Assembly (NCBI GenBank): GCA_011524905.1
Contig: WTJI01000001.1
Span: forward strand, 1-64,000
DNA from: Flavobacteriales bacterium
Lineage (GTDB): Bacteria; Bacteroidota; Bacteroidia; Flavobacteriales; Flavobacteriaceae
Direction: 5' to 3'
Length of the DNA: 64,000 bases
A program made the position numbers and the translations under genes. Below are positions 33,629-42,570 of this stretch, piece after piece; the first letter of the stretch is position 1, and every line of letters starts with the position of its first letter. Under the pieces are notes generated by a model. The model was not told where the DNA came from. It was given only the letters and a program-made list of their open reading frames with translations, and made no database searches.

Positions 33629-36105
33629 GGGCGCTCTTTTTTATGTGATGGAAACCACGTTTTATTTAATTGTATTTGTTGGTAGTCTTTGCTCAAAACT
33701 ACAAAATTAAACGATTCTGCTTTGTTAAAGTCGTTCTGTTCAAAAACTTCAAGCTTTTTTTCAAACTGTTGGACGCTGTTTAGCGTCTGAAAACCGTGTA
33801 CCACTAAAAATTGATACGCGTTGTCATATGGGTCTACGCTAAGAAATAATTCTTTCTGTTTGTTGATTAATGTTTCTAGCTGTTGTTTGTTTCTCGCTAT
33901 TCCTAATGAGTCCTGGTTTCTGAAAGGGATGACCCATTTATACAAAGCAAAAGATTTGGTCTTTGCTGTGTTTGACGACTCTAACTGATTGACAATTGTA
34001 TTGATATATTTGGCAGTATCCGATTGGGGATATTGTTTTCTAACTGCTTCTAATTCTTCTTTCCATTGCTTTTTCCCCAGTAATTTTCCAGTAATGTGCG
34101 CCTGAATCAATGCAATTTTGGGCGCCCAATCAGAAGCACTAAGTAAAACAGAAAGCGTTTCTCCCAGGGCTTTGGCCTTTACAAAATCATTATTTTGAAA
34201 AGCTTTTAGCAATTTTTGATATTGTAGTTCAGGAGTGCTAGCGACATCTTGCTCTTGAAAATCTGGGTTGGTAAGTAACTGAGCAAAAGGACTCTCAGAG
34301 TAGTTGTTTATCAAATTGCTTTTGTACTGCCCTGCTTTGACATCAGATTGGCGTTCTGCAATCCGAAAAAGATGGTACAAGGCCGCTGAGGCTTCTTTGG
34401 GCTCTGGGTCTTTAGCTAGCAGTTGTTCCAATCGCTTTGTCGCCAAATCCAAATTGTCAAACTGTTCTTTATAAAGCAAGCCTGCTTGCAAATAACTTTG
34501 ATGATTCAGTCTCGTCAAGCTGTCTTTTTCTTCTTCTGTTGGGACCTGTGCCATCAAGGTCGACAGGTCTTCAAGCGCAATATTGACAAGTGGTTCTGCT
34601 TTTTCTTGTTTTTGGTTGGGGTTAATAGGTGTTACCAAACGTTCTGCAGAGCGCCAATTGTCAACGTTTGGACGGTTGCCCCAACTCGCCAAAAAACTTT
34701 GTTTGCCCTGGGCAACTAAGTTGGGCTTGTAAAAGTAAAAGTTGGTTTTTTTGTTACTCTCGAATAAGCGTTGCTTTTTGTTGCTTGCTAAATTGTTGGC
34801 TACAATTTCAATTACATTTTTTTTCTTGTCTTCAAGATATTTCTGGAAATACGCTTGTTGCTCTTCTTTCGAAAGGGATAGCAAAGTCAACAAACTATCC
34901 GTGGTTTGGATGGCATTTTCATATTTCAAAATCCCCTCTAAATTGGTCCGTTCTCTTTGGGTTCTTTTTTGTGTAAGTGGATTTCGGTCTAAAAGGGGAA
35001 TCAAGCTGTCCAAATAGGCCCCCGTTTTTTCATAAGCTCCCTGAGAAAAATAATAATCTGCCAAGTCTCTGTAATTTGCTCTTTGAGTAGGTTCGTCCAG
35101 GCTAGGTTCTTTTTGAGAGGCAGAAAAATATATTTGAGCAAGACTGTCGTTAGATTGATTTAAATAATACGTTCCTAAGGCTCTATAAACCACATGTGTA
35201 AAGGCCCTGTTTTCGTATTTCCGTAACAATGACATTAAGTTTTGCTTGGGGTCTAAACTATCCCTTTGAGCCAAAAGGAGTTGTTGTTTGATTTTGGCAT
35301 GCACCCAATATTTACGCTCCGTTTTCTTTTTCAGCTCCAAAACATTTTCAAAGGCCGTTAGTGCAGCGTCATTTCGCCCTACGTTTTCGTTTAATTGTCC
35401 CAATATGTAATAATAACGCCCTTGGTCTTTTTTACTTTTTTCAAATTGAGCTGCTTTTGAAATATAATACTGAGCTGAATCATATTGCCTCAGGTTAATA
35501 AAGGCTTGTGCTAGGGTCGCATTGGCAGTGCTAAAAAATTTGTTTTTTGTGAGTAACTTGCGAGCAAGAGGTCGAAGGTTGCCAACGGCGATTTCATTAT
35601 TAAGCAGTTGTATATTTGTTTTTTCTCGCCATATCAAACCCTCAATATAAGCTTGCTGTGAACCATAACTTTCCAATAAATAATTGAATGCTTCAAGAGC
35701 TGGGAAAAAACGCCTGTCATAATATCGGGCTTTACCCAGTAGCAAATAAGCCTGATCTATTTGATCATTTCTTTGGACGCCTTCAAAACGCATAGAATGT
35801 TTTTGAATGGCTTTCACGGCCTTTTCCTCTGCTCTATCAAAGCCAGGCACTAATGTTGTATTGTTGATATCTTCCCCTGATAAAGTAATCGGCTCCACTT
35901 CTAAGAGCTCAAAAAAGTTGTCTTCTACACTGGCATCGAGAATGGACTTGCCAACTTTATATGCTTCTTCACCGTTAAATAGAACGTTGTAAGCCGTTGT
36001 CAAACGGTGGTATTGCCGATTGACAAAGCGGTTTTTCTGTGTGGAACAGGATGTTACAACAAAAAAAATTAACCCAAGGCTTAATTTGCGCACTGAATGC
36101 TTCAA
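33625..36105 (-). CDS. sprE: Type IX secretion/gliding lipoprotein SprE (PorW), TPR protein
   Basis: 826 residues. The signal ends in VVTSC (lipobox, about Cys20), followed by the family N-terminus NRQYHRLTTAYNVLFNGEEAY and numerous TPR-like helix pairs (e.g. AYLLLGKARYYDRRFFPALEAF). SprE/PorW is an outer-membrane-associated lipoprotein needed for the type IX system and gliding. The gene start is non-ATG: TTG at 36105 or GTG at 36093, since no ATG precedes the signal. In other flavobacteria sprE also sits near the atp genes. First gene of the group with bactofilin and atpZ. Confidence 0.85.
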   Translation of the reverse strand: MKHSVRKLSLGLIFFVVTSCSTQKNRFVNRQYHRLTTAYNVLFNGEEAYKVGKSILDASVEDNFFELLEVEPITLSGEDINNTTLVPGFDRAEEKAVKAIQKHSMRFEGVQRNDQIDQAYLLLGKARYYDRRFFPALEAFNYLLESYGSQQAYIEGLIWREKTNIQLLNNEIAVGNLRPLARKLLTKNKFFSTANATLAQAFINLRQYDSAQYYISKAAQFEKSKKDQGRYYYILGQLNENVGRNDAALTAFENVLELKKKTERKYWVHAKIKQQLLLAQRDSLDPKQNLMSLLRKYENRAFTHVVYRALGTYYLNQSNDSLAQIYFSASQKEPSLDEPTQRANYRDLADYYFSQGAYEKTGAYLDSLIPLLDRNPLTQKRTQRERTNLEGILKYENAIQTTDSLLTLLSLSKEEQQAYFQKYLEDKKKNVIEIVANNLASNKKQRLFESNKKTNFYFYKPNLVAQGKQSFLASWGNRPNVDNWRSAERLVTPINPNQKQEKAEPLVNIALEDLSTLMAQVPTEEEKDSLTRLNHQSYLQAGLLYKEQFDNLDLATKRLEQLLAKDPEPKEASAALYHLFRIAERQSDVKAGQYKSNLINNYSESPFAQLLTNPDFQEQDVASTPELQYQKLLKAFQNNDFVKAKALGETLSVLLSASDWAPKIALIQAHITGKLLGKKQWKEELEAVRKQYPQSDTAKYINTIVNQLESSNTAKTKSFALYKWVIPFRNQDSLGIARNKQQLETLINKQKELFLSVDPYDNAYQFLVVHGFQTLNSVQQFEKKLEVFEQNDFNKAESFNFVVLSKDYQQIQLNKTWFPSHKKERP

Positions 36106-36151
36106 TTTTGAATCTACATTTAAAACAGAAAAAAACAGGATTTAGTATAAT

Positions 36152-36844
36152 TCAGGCAGCAAAATAACTTTCTAATTCTTTAAGCGTAGAGGGGCTGGTC
36201 TCAATGTCTTTGATTGGTTTTCCTTTTTCAAGCAAAACAATCCGCTCACAAATCTCGGTGACATGTGACAAATCGTGGCTGGAGATGAGGAAAGTAATTC
36301 CTTTTTGTTTTTGGAGCGCAATAAATTTTTTGAGCTGTATCTGTGAACTTGGATCAAGGTTTGCAAAGGGTTCGTCTAAAACAATAAGTTCAGGATTGCC
36401 AAAGAAAGCCGCGGCTAAGCCTACTTTTTTTTGATTGCCTTTAGACATATCACGGATATACTTGTTTTGCCCCAAAACGGTACCGTTAAAAAATGGCTGC
36501 AAGGTCTCCAATACTTTTTGCCACTCTGTTTTAGGGCTTTGCCTAACCTGGCCTATAAACTCGAAATATTCTTCGGGGGTTAAATAGCCAATAAGAAATG
36601 ATTCGTCAATGAAAGCCGTTGTGTGGGTTTTCCAATCTTCTGACTGGTTTACCCGAATCTCTTTGTTGACAACATATCCCTCCGTGGGTTGAACCAAATC
36701 GAGTAACACACTAAAAAGTGTTGTTTTCCCAGCACCGTTGTTGCCTACCAAACCAAAACAGCTCCCTGCTGTGACGGTTAGGTTTTCAACCTCCAGCACC
36801 TGTATGCCTTTATATTTTTTGACTAGGTTAGAAAACTGTATCAT
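36152..36844 (-). CDS. ABC transporter ATP-binding protein
   Basis: 230 residues. Walker A GNNGAGKT (34-41), signature MSKGNQKKVGLAAAF (degenerate LSGGQ), Walker B LIVLDEP and a switch His in LISSHDLSHV. Belongs to the ABC-2 exporter type. It starts 2 bp after the membrane partner DUF5687, so both form one transporter. Substrate unknown. Confidence 0.93.
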   Translation of the reverse strand: MIQFSNLVKKYKGIQVLEVENLTVTAGSCFGLVGNNGAGKTTLFSVLLDLVQPTEGYVVNKEIRVNQSEDWKTHTTAFIDESFLIGYLTPEEYFEFIGQVRQSPKTEWQKVLETLQPFFNGTVLGQNKYIRDMSKGNQKKVGLAAAFFGNPELIVLDEPFANLDPSSQIQLKKFIALQKQKGITFLISSHDLSHVTEICERIVLLEKGKPIKDIETSPSTLKELESYFAA

Positions 36845-36846
36845 GT

Positions 36847-38319
36847 CTATTCATTTTTATCAAACCCTTGGATCATCTCATGCTTTTTTTGTTCGTACAA
36901 GAGCGCGCAATACTTTAGTAGCGGGCGGGTGAACAACAACCCTAATAAGCCTACAACACTCAAAGCAATCAAACCTTCGGTATACCCTAAATAATGATAC
37001 GGTAGCCAAAAAATGAGCATTGGAAGAGCTAGTTTGGGTAAGACAAAAAGCAATTGAGTCAAATTAAAATTTTGGGTGTTTTCAAAAGCTTTCGCCCGCA
37101 CCTCTAATTTTACAGGGGTGTGGTTTAATGCGCCTGAAATTAAGCCTATAATTGTTCCTAAACCCGCATTGAAAATACTCCCCGCCACAATCGCTGCATA
37201 AACTCGCTGACCAAAGTACAAATAAGGAAGCGTCAAAATTGTGGCTATCAATATTGAAAAAACTAAAAGCATCCACTTTGATAATAAATACTCGAACATG
37301 GAAAGTCGCTGGACCTGTAATAATTTGAAATAACTGCTATCCCACGCTGGAACATTTTGGCTAAACATCATCAAAAAACCTCCAGTAGTAAACAATGCTG
37401 CAAAAACCTCCATAGCTGATTTTTCATACATGGTCTGGGGGAAAAAAATAAGTCCATACAGCAAAAACATCAGTGCGCCTGTAAGGACTTGACGAACACG
37501 AATATTTCGAAAAATCAGACGAATGTCGTTTTTAAGTACCGCCCCAAGTAAACCAAATCGATCCAAAGATTTTAATTCTCCCCCCCATCGCTTTTCTTTC
37601 CGTTTCTCAAGTGCCGTGTCTAAATAAAAGTTTCTCTTCAAAAAGCGAAATGTCAATAGGTAGGAACCTAAAAAGATGAGGGCAGGTATTATCAAAGCCA
37701 AAGGGTTTTCATACAGATATTGCATGCCTTTCCCAAGCAGTTTGGCTACAGAAAAAAGCCCGATTTGTTCAAACAAAACGGCCAATAAAAAAAACAGAAT
37801 GGTAGGGTAGAACCATCGCCCTTTATTGACGAGAAAATTTAAATTCCCAATCGTTAGAACCAAAAATGAAACCCCTAGCCACCAGCATGCGGTTGCCAAT
37901 ATGTGATTTTCTTTTAATGCCAAGACAATTGCAAATGGGAGGAAAAGAACCAGTAAGCTGCTGTTAAAAGCACTAAGCAAAGAGCGGCGCATTACATTTT
38001 TGACAATACTTCGTTTTGAGATTGGCAACAATATAAACTGCTGAATATGTGTAATCGGCAACTGTTGCATCAAAAACCGGACAAGCCATTCAAGGCCTAA
38101 GTAGTAGAATAAGTATTGGTTAACCCATTGGATAGGGGGTTGGTCAGGTAGTCGTTTTTCTAGGATAAAATAGCCTCCCGCGCCAATCATTAAGAAACAA
38201 GCAAGCATGTAGATAGCAAAGAGAATGACAAGTATCCTAACGATCAGCTTTGTTTCCCATTGGGGGCTACGACGCCATTGCTTTTTTCTAAGACTAGAAA
38301 ATGAATAAGATTGGGCCAT
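36847..38319 (-). CDS. DUF5687 family ABC transporter permease
   Basis: 490 residues, about 10-12 transmembrane helices, with the DUF5687 N-terminal segment FSSLRKKQWRRSPQW and the PISKRSIVKNV motif between helices. The ATG at 38319 is chosen because the stretch upstream contains the promoter (-33 TTG 38367-38365, 20 bp, TAACTTTA 38344-38337, minus). The divergent ferredoxin reductase promoter is interleaved with it. Confidence 0.85.
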   Translation of the reverse strand: MAQSYSFSSLRKKQWRRSPQWETKLIVRILVILFAIYMLACFLMIGAGGYFILEKRLPDQPPIQWVNQYLFYYLGLEWLVRFLMQQLPITHIQQFILLPISKRSIVKNVMRRSLLSAFNSSLLVLFLPFAIVLALKENHILATACWWLGVSFLVLTIGNLNFLVNKGRWFYPTILFFLLAVLFEQIGLFSVAKLLGKGMQYLYENPLALIIPALIFLGSYLLTFRFLKRNFYLDTALEKRKEKRWGGELKSLDRFGLLGAVLKNDIRLIFRNIRVRQVLTGALMFLLYGLIFFPQTMYEKSAMEVFAALFTTGGFLMMFSQNVPAWDSSYFKLLQVQRLSMFEYLLSKWMLLVFSILIATILTLPYLYFGQRVYAAIVAGSIFNAGLGTIIGLISGALNHTPVKLEVRAKAFENTQNFNLTQLLFVLPKLALPMLIFWLPYHYLGYTEGLIALSVVGLLGLLFTRPLLKYCALLYEQKKHEMIQGFDKNE

Positions 38320-38333
38320 TGCAATATTTTCTT

Positions 38334-38361
38334 TTGTAAAGTTAATTGTTTTATACTTTTG
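38334..38361 (+). promoter_or_regulatory. Bacteroidota-type promoter of the ferredoxin reductase gene
   Basis: TTG (38334-38336), 17 bp, TACTTTTG (38354-38361), a full consensus match, 15 bp before the ATG at 38377. It overlaps the promoter of the divergent ABC permease gene, so the two may compete for RNA polymerase. Confidence 0.65.
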
Positions 38362-38376
38362 CCTCAAACCTTTGCT

Positions 38377-39411
38377 ATGTATCATCCATTAAAAGTAAAA
38401 CAAGTTACGCGCCTGACGGCAAAATCTGTTGTTATTGACTTTGAAATTCCCAAATCACTAGAAACCGCTTTTCAATATCAGGCAGGTCAATACGTAAGTT
38501 TGGAAGAAACCATCGCTGGTGATAAAATTAGACGTTCCTATTCGGTTTGTACAGCGCCCTCTGAGAATCGATTGGCTGTTGGCATCAAACAAATCCCCAA
38601 TGGTGTCTTTTCTTCATTTGCAAATCAAGACATTAAAGCTGGAAGCATCCTTTCCGTGGCTCAACCAGATGGGCGCTTTGTTGTTAATCGTTTTTCCGAA
38701 AATAGCAGCTATGCCGCAGTTGCTGCTGGAAGCGGCATCACGCCCATTATGTCTCTCGCTAAAGAAGTTTTACATCAAACTAATTCATCAATTTTTTATT
38801 TAGTTTATGGGAATAAAAGTGTTGAAGATGAAATGTTTAAAGATGAGATTGATGCCTTAACTCTTGCCTATCCAAATCGTTTTGTTGTCCTGCGAACCTA
38901 TAGTCAAAAACGACATGAAAACGCTGATTTTGGTCGTATTGGTACGTCTATTTTAGAACGTCTTGAACAACTGTCAGGACTGCGGTGTCAGCAATATTTC
39001 CTGTGTGGACCCGAAGCGATGATTAAACATGTTTCGGGCCTCTTGCAAAAAAAAGGTGTTCTTTCTGACGCCATTCAATACGAACTTTTCTCCACTAGTA
39101 AATCTTCTGTTACTGAGGTTGACAAGCCATTAAATTTCCAAATGAAACTCACTTGTGACGATGTCTCTTATGAACTGGAAGGCGGGGCAGGAAAAACAAT
39201 ACTAGACGCCGCACTACAGAATAAAATCGATGTGCCATATTCTTGCCAAGGTGGCGTATGCAGCAGTTGCATCGCTCGTGTAACAAAAGGAGCTGCACAA
39301 ATGGCAACAAATCAGATTTTAACCGATGGTGAAATTGAAGAGGGACTGGTACTCAGCTGTCAAGCTCACCCTACGACTCAGGTGATTGAAGTTGACTTTG
39401 ATGATGTATAA
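38377..39411 (+). CDS. Ferredoxin-NAD(P)H reductase with C-terminal 2Fe-2S domain (PaaE-like)
   Basis: 344 residues. FAD-binding RRSYSV (52-57), NAD(P)-binding GSGITPIMSL and CGPEAM, and a C-terminal plant-type 2Fe-2S domain with Cys290, Cys295, Cys298 and Cys328 (SCQGGVCSSC ... LSCQAHP). This order is that of phenylacetyl-CoA epoxidase reductase PaaE and related oxygenase or desaturase reductases; no partner oxygenase is adjacent, so the acceptor is unknown. The ATG at 38377 fits the promoter. Confidence 0.9.
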   Translation: MYHPLKVKQVTRLTAKSVVIDFEIPKSLETAFQYQAGQYVSLEETIAGDKIRRSYSVCTAPSENRLAVGIKQIPNGVFSSFANQDIKAGSILSVAQPDGRFVVNRFSENSSYAAVAAGSGITPIMSLAKEVLHQTNSSIFYLVYGNKSVEDEMFKDEIDALTLAYPNRFVVLRTYSQKRHENADFGRIGTSILERLEQLSGLRCQQYFLCGPEAMIKHVSGLLQKKGVLSDAIQYELFSTSKSSVTEVDKPLNFQMKLTCDDVSYELEGGAGKTILDAALQNKIDVPYSCQGGVCSSCIARVTKGAAQMATNQILTDGEIEEGLVLSCQAHPTTQVIEVDFDDV

Positions 39412-39923
39412 CAGGTTTTCGGAGTCTATCCCCTTTCCATACTAATGCTTGTCTACTTTCCATGATAAGCATAAATGCTAATCAGACTTTTCAGAGTGGT
39501 TTAGGCAGAAGATTTTAGCAATAAAAGGCTTGTGCCCATATTAACAAAGAACCAGACGAAACAGGGCAACTAAGACCACAAACGATAAACAAAGGGCATA
39601 AAGATGTCACTTTTGTTTTTTCTGAAACAGAAACCTAGCCTTTAAAATTGATTTACAATAGAATGACTAAAAAAGCTACTGTCAAATATTAAAAAGAAAA
39701 AAGACTTTGTTTTTTATGCTATTTATTGCTAGACTGAAAAAGAAAATATCCTTCCATCGTGTAATCCGTAACGAAAAGACAATCACCAAGGTTAAAGTCA
39801 AAAGAATGCCCAAAGAAGAATAACAACGCTGGGGCACCCCTACTAGGGGGTATGGTTGTCAGGCACCTTGCATTAGTAATCGATAAAAAACAAGGAGTTG
39901 TATTCGGATTCCTAAAAAAAGCA
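39412..39923. other. Intergenic stretch without a confident gene
   Basis: About 0.5 kb, AT-rich. An imperfect inverted repeat at 39463-39484 (arms TGATAAGCA and TGCTAATCA, loop TAAA) lies 51 bp after the reductase stop and could end that transcript. A basic 35-codon frame (39716-39823) is seen but unsupported. CCCCT-ACT-AGGGG at 39837-39849 could form a small hairpin. No tRNA or recognised RNA family noticed. Confidence 0.5.
39463..39490 (+). terminator. Possible weak terminator after the reductase gene
   Basis: A 9-bp stem with one mismatch (TGATAAGCA/TGCTAATCA) and a four-base loop, followed by GACTTTT. AT-rich stem and short T-run, so only tentative. Confidence 0.3.
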
Positions 39924-39954
39924 TTGCAATCATTTTGCTGAATACTTATCTTTG
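39924..39954 (+). promoter_or_regulatory. Bacteroidota-type promoter upstream of the DUF6341-like gene
   Basis: TTG (39924-39926), 20 bp, TATCTTTG (39947-39954), a full consensus match. A 29-codon frame begins 9 bp downstream (39964) and the conserved small membrane gene at 40037. Confidence 0.6.
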
Positions 39955-39963
39955 CAAGACAAA

Positions 39964-40053
39964 ATGAATTTGACGACCCTTAAATATGGGGTACTCTTGA
40001 TTTACTTTTCCATCTGCGTATTTAAACAAAACACAAATGAAAACTTTTTTTGA
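39964..40053 (+). CDS. Putative 29-residue hydrophobic leader peptide overlapping the next gene
   Basis: ATG at 39964, TGA at 40051-40053. It encodes one membrane-like helix (LKYGVLLIYFSICVF) and overlaps the following gene by 17 bp in another frame. It is the first ATG after a full consensus promoter, so it may be translated and affect the downstream start. No homology recognised; it could also be chance. Confidence 0.3.
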   Translation: MNLTTLKYGVLLIYFSICVFKQNTNENFF

Positions 40054-40264
40054 AGCCATCGCCTATTTGTTCGAGGAGGTTTTATTTATCCCCTTAAATA
40101 TCTTAAGATCCTTAGAGTTAGAAAATTGGTGGATAGCCAATTCTATTAGCTGGTTGTTCGTTCTAATCGGATTTACGGCTCTTATTTACTGGGTTCGCCA
40201 ACTGCAACTTTTCAATCAAAACGGGGAAGAGAATAAGGACACAAGTGCCCACTCTTTTTTATAA
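40037..40264 (+). CDS. Small membrane protein, DUF6341-like
   Basis: 75 residues, one strong transmembrane helix near 32-53 plus an amphipathic N-terminus (FFEAIAYLFEEVLFIPL), and a conserved-looking tail ending DTSAHSFL. It resembles the small flavobacterial family I know as DUF6341, usually near purD. Function unknown. Its stop overlaps the end of the convergent purD gene by 6 bp. Confidence 0.72.
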   Translation: MKTFFEAIAYLFEEVLFIPLNILRSLELENWWIANSISWLFVLIGFTALIYWVRQLQLFNQNGEENKDTSAHSFL

Positions 40265-41530
40265 ATCGAACCCAATATCTTGACGAAAATACATTCCTTC
40301 AAAGTCAATTTCAGCCAATCTTTGGTAAGATTGCTTTAGGGCGTCATTCATATTATTTCCCCTACCTGTGACGGACAAAACCCGTCCGCCATTTGTTAAG
40401 ATATCCTTTTCTTTTAGCTGTGTGCCTGCATGAAAAACAATGGCTTCACTTTTTTTATTTAATCCCTGAATTATTTTTCCTTTTTCATAAGCTTCTGGAT
40501 AGCCCCCTGAAACGGCCATAACCGTACATGCCGTTTCTTGCGCTTCTTTTATGGTTTTTTGATGCAGGTTTTTGCTTTTAACGGCAAGAAATAAGTCCAT
40601 TAAGTCATTTTCAACCCTGGGTAGAACTACTTCTGTTTCTGGGTCTCCCATGCGTACATTGTATTCAATGACAAAAGGGTCATCTCCTACTTTAATTAAA
40701 CCAATAAAGACAAATCCTTGATAGGGAATTCCGTCTTTTTTTAGACCGGTGATGGTGGGTTGAATGATACGCTCGTTGATTTTCTTTTCAAACTCCGGTG
40801 TAACAAAAGGGACTGGCGATATCGCTCCCATGCCACCAGTATTCAGACCTTTATCGCCTTCTCCTATGCGTTTATAATCCTTGGCCATTGGGAGGGTTAA
40901 TGCTGATTCGCCATCGGTTAGTACAAAGGCCGACAATTCTATTCCCGATAAGAATTCTTCGATCACAACCTTATTTGAAGCTGATCCAAACTTTTCTTCC
41001 AGCAACATGCTCTCTAATTCCGCTTGAGCGTGACTCAGATTGTCTAAGATTAAAACCCCCTTCCCTGCTGCTAGACCATCGGCTTTTAGCACATATGGTG
41101 GCTGCATTTTTTCTAAAAAAGCCTTTCCTTCGCTAAGGGTTTTTGCTGTAAAACTTGCGTATTGTGCCGTAGGGATGTTATGGCGTTGCATGAACTTCTT
41201 GGCAAATTCCTTACTCCCTTCAAGTTGGGCTGCTGCTTTTTCTGGGCCGATCACAGTTACGTGATTCATGTCTGATGATTCCTTAAAATAGTCGTGTATC
41301 CCTGCTACTAAGGGGGCTTCAGGTCCGACAACAACCAATTCTATATTTGCTCTTTTTACCCATGCCTTAACGGCTTCAAAATCCATAGGGTCTATAGCTA
41401 GGTTTTGTGCAATACTTGCTGTACCCGCATTCCCAGGTGCTACATACATTTGATTGCATAAGGGGCTTTGACTCAGTTTCCAACAAAAAGTGTGCTCTCT
41501 TCCGCCACCGCCAAGTATTAGTACGTTCAT
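40259..41530 (-). CDS. purD: Phosphoribosylamine-glycine ligase
   Basis: 423 residues from the ATG at 41530. N-terminal NVLILGGGGREHTF, ATP-grasp core with PPYVLKADGLAAGKGV and GFVFIGL...YNVRMGDPETEVVLPR. It makes GAR from phosphoribosylamine and glycine in purine synthesis. A -7 box TATCTTTG (minus, 41550-41543) lies about 13 bp before this ATG, which rules out the in-frame TTG at 41545. Confidence 0.97.
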   Translation of the reverse strand: MNVLILGGGGREHTFCWKLSQSPLCNQMYVAPGNAGTASIAQNLAIDPMDFEAVKAWVKRANIELVVVGPEAPLVAGIHDYFKESSDMNHVTVIGPEKAAAQLEGSKEFAKKFMQRHNIPTAQYASFTAKTLSEGKAFLEKMQPPYVLKADGLAAGKGVLILDNLSHAQAELESMLLEEKFGSASNKVVIEEFLSGIELSAFVLTDGESALTLPMAKDYKRIGEGDKGLNTGGMGAISPVPFVTPEFEKKINERIIQPTITGLKKDGIPYQGFVFIGLIKVGDDPFVIEYNVRMGDPETEVVLPRVENDLMDLFLAVKSKNLHQKTIKEAQETACTVMAVSGGYPEAYEKGKIIQGLNKKSEAIVFHAGTQLKEKDILTNGGRVLSVTGRGNNMNDALKQSYQRLAEIDFEGMYFRQDIGFDL

Positions 41531-41595
41531 CGGTTTTTTTTGCAAAGATAAAGGAAGTCCAATGTTGACCTTAAAAAGGGGCTGGTTTTTCTGGT

Positions 41596-42543
41596 CTATC
41601 GGATTGATTTTATCCAGTTTGCCAATTTTTCCTCCATTAAGGCGACAAAAGGCTGATGTGTATTGGGGTTTTTGATGGTGTCCCAGGACAATTCTTTTAA
41701 GTCACGACTCTTGCAACAGGTGAAAAATTGAGATAATCCTTCTAGTCGACTATTCTGGTTGGGATGTTCTAAGCCATCTTTTAAAAACAACACAGGAACA
41801 CCGAGGGCCACTGCGGGTAAAGCACTATGTATGCGAGATGTGATAACCAACTGCGCACTGGCAATAGCAAGAAGCTGATTTTGTGCTGCTTTCCATCTGT
41901 CGTCTTCTGGTGTGCTGGGGTCATCTAATATTTGGGAAAGGTAGCGTACAGGCTTTTTGCTTCTTGCTAAAAATCGCTCTAACCTCTTATTGGCTGTCTG
42001 GTAACGCCTTAAATTCCATATAATCTTTACCTTTTGTAGCAGGCTTTCCCCACTTTTTCCTAAGGGTTTTCCCATTTGTTCTAAACGTTCAAAAGCACTG
42101 AGCACAAGGATACCGTGCTGGGAGATTGCCGAGCGACCAAGCAAAACCTTTCTTTGGAAAGTTAGTGTCAAACAAGCTGAAAAATACGCTTTAATTCCCC
42201 GGCTTTGCAAAAGTAGAACGGTGTAGTCATCACGACACCCAATTGGCTCATGTTTTTTTAAATAAGCAACCCCCGAATCGGTTAACATTGTCTCTTTTGC
42301 CGTTGGATTCAAGTGAAAAGAAATAAACAGGGGATTATAATCCCCGTGCGGGGGCCAATGACTTGGGTTTTCCATAAACCACCCATTGATCAATAGGTTT
42401 GATTTTTCTTTAGGCTTTTCGTGAAGCTTCTCCCGATTTACTTCAATCAAATTTGTGCGAAAATGTTGTTTTACTGCAAGGGTCTGAATGTAGTCTCCAA
42501 GATTGTGAGAAGCCTCATAAGAAATTATTGATATTTTATTCAA
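41596..42543 (-). CDS. Polysaccharide pyruvyl transferase family protein
   Basis: 315 residues. ASHNLGDYIQTLAV near the N-terminus, GCRDDYTVLLLQSRGIKAYFSACLTLTF and the late ITSRIHSALPAVALGVPVLFL are characteristic of CsaB/WcaK-like pyruvyl transferases, which add pyruvate to cell-surface sugars using PEP. The start is TTG at 42543; no in-frame ATG or GTG includes the conserved NLGD segment. Last gene of the M23-GH3-GT4 operon. Confidence 0.83.
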   Translation of the reverse strand: MNKISIISYEASHNLGDYIQTLAVKQHFRTNLIEVNREKLHEKPKEKSNLLINGWFMENPSHWPPHGDYNPLFISFHLNPTAKETMLTDSGVAYLKKHEPIGCRDDYTVLLLQSRGIKAYFSACLTLTFQRKVLLGRSAISQHGILVLSAFERLEQMGKPLGKSGESLLQKVKIIWNLRRYQTANKRLERFLARSKKPVRYLSQILDDPSTPEDDRWKAAQNQLLAIASAQLVITSRIHSALPAVALGVPVLFLKDGLEHPNQNSRLEGLSQFFTCCKSRDLKELSWDTIKNPNTHQPFVALMEEKLANWIKSIR

Positions 42544-42570
42544 ATTAGCTGATTTGTAATTTTTTAATTA

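Noticed and set aside
39716-39823. Basic 35-codon frame in the 39.4-39.9 kb gap
   Set aside because: Lys/Arg-rich, no promoter of its own, no recognised family; short A-rich sequence readily gives such frames.
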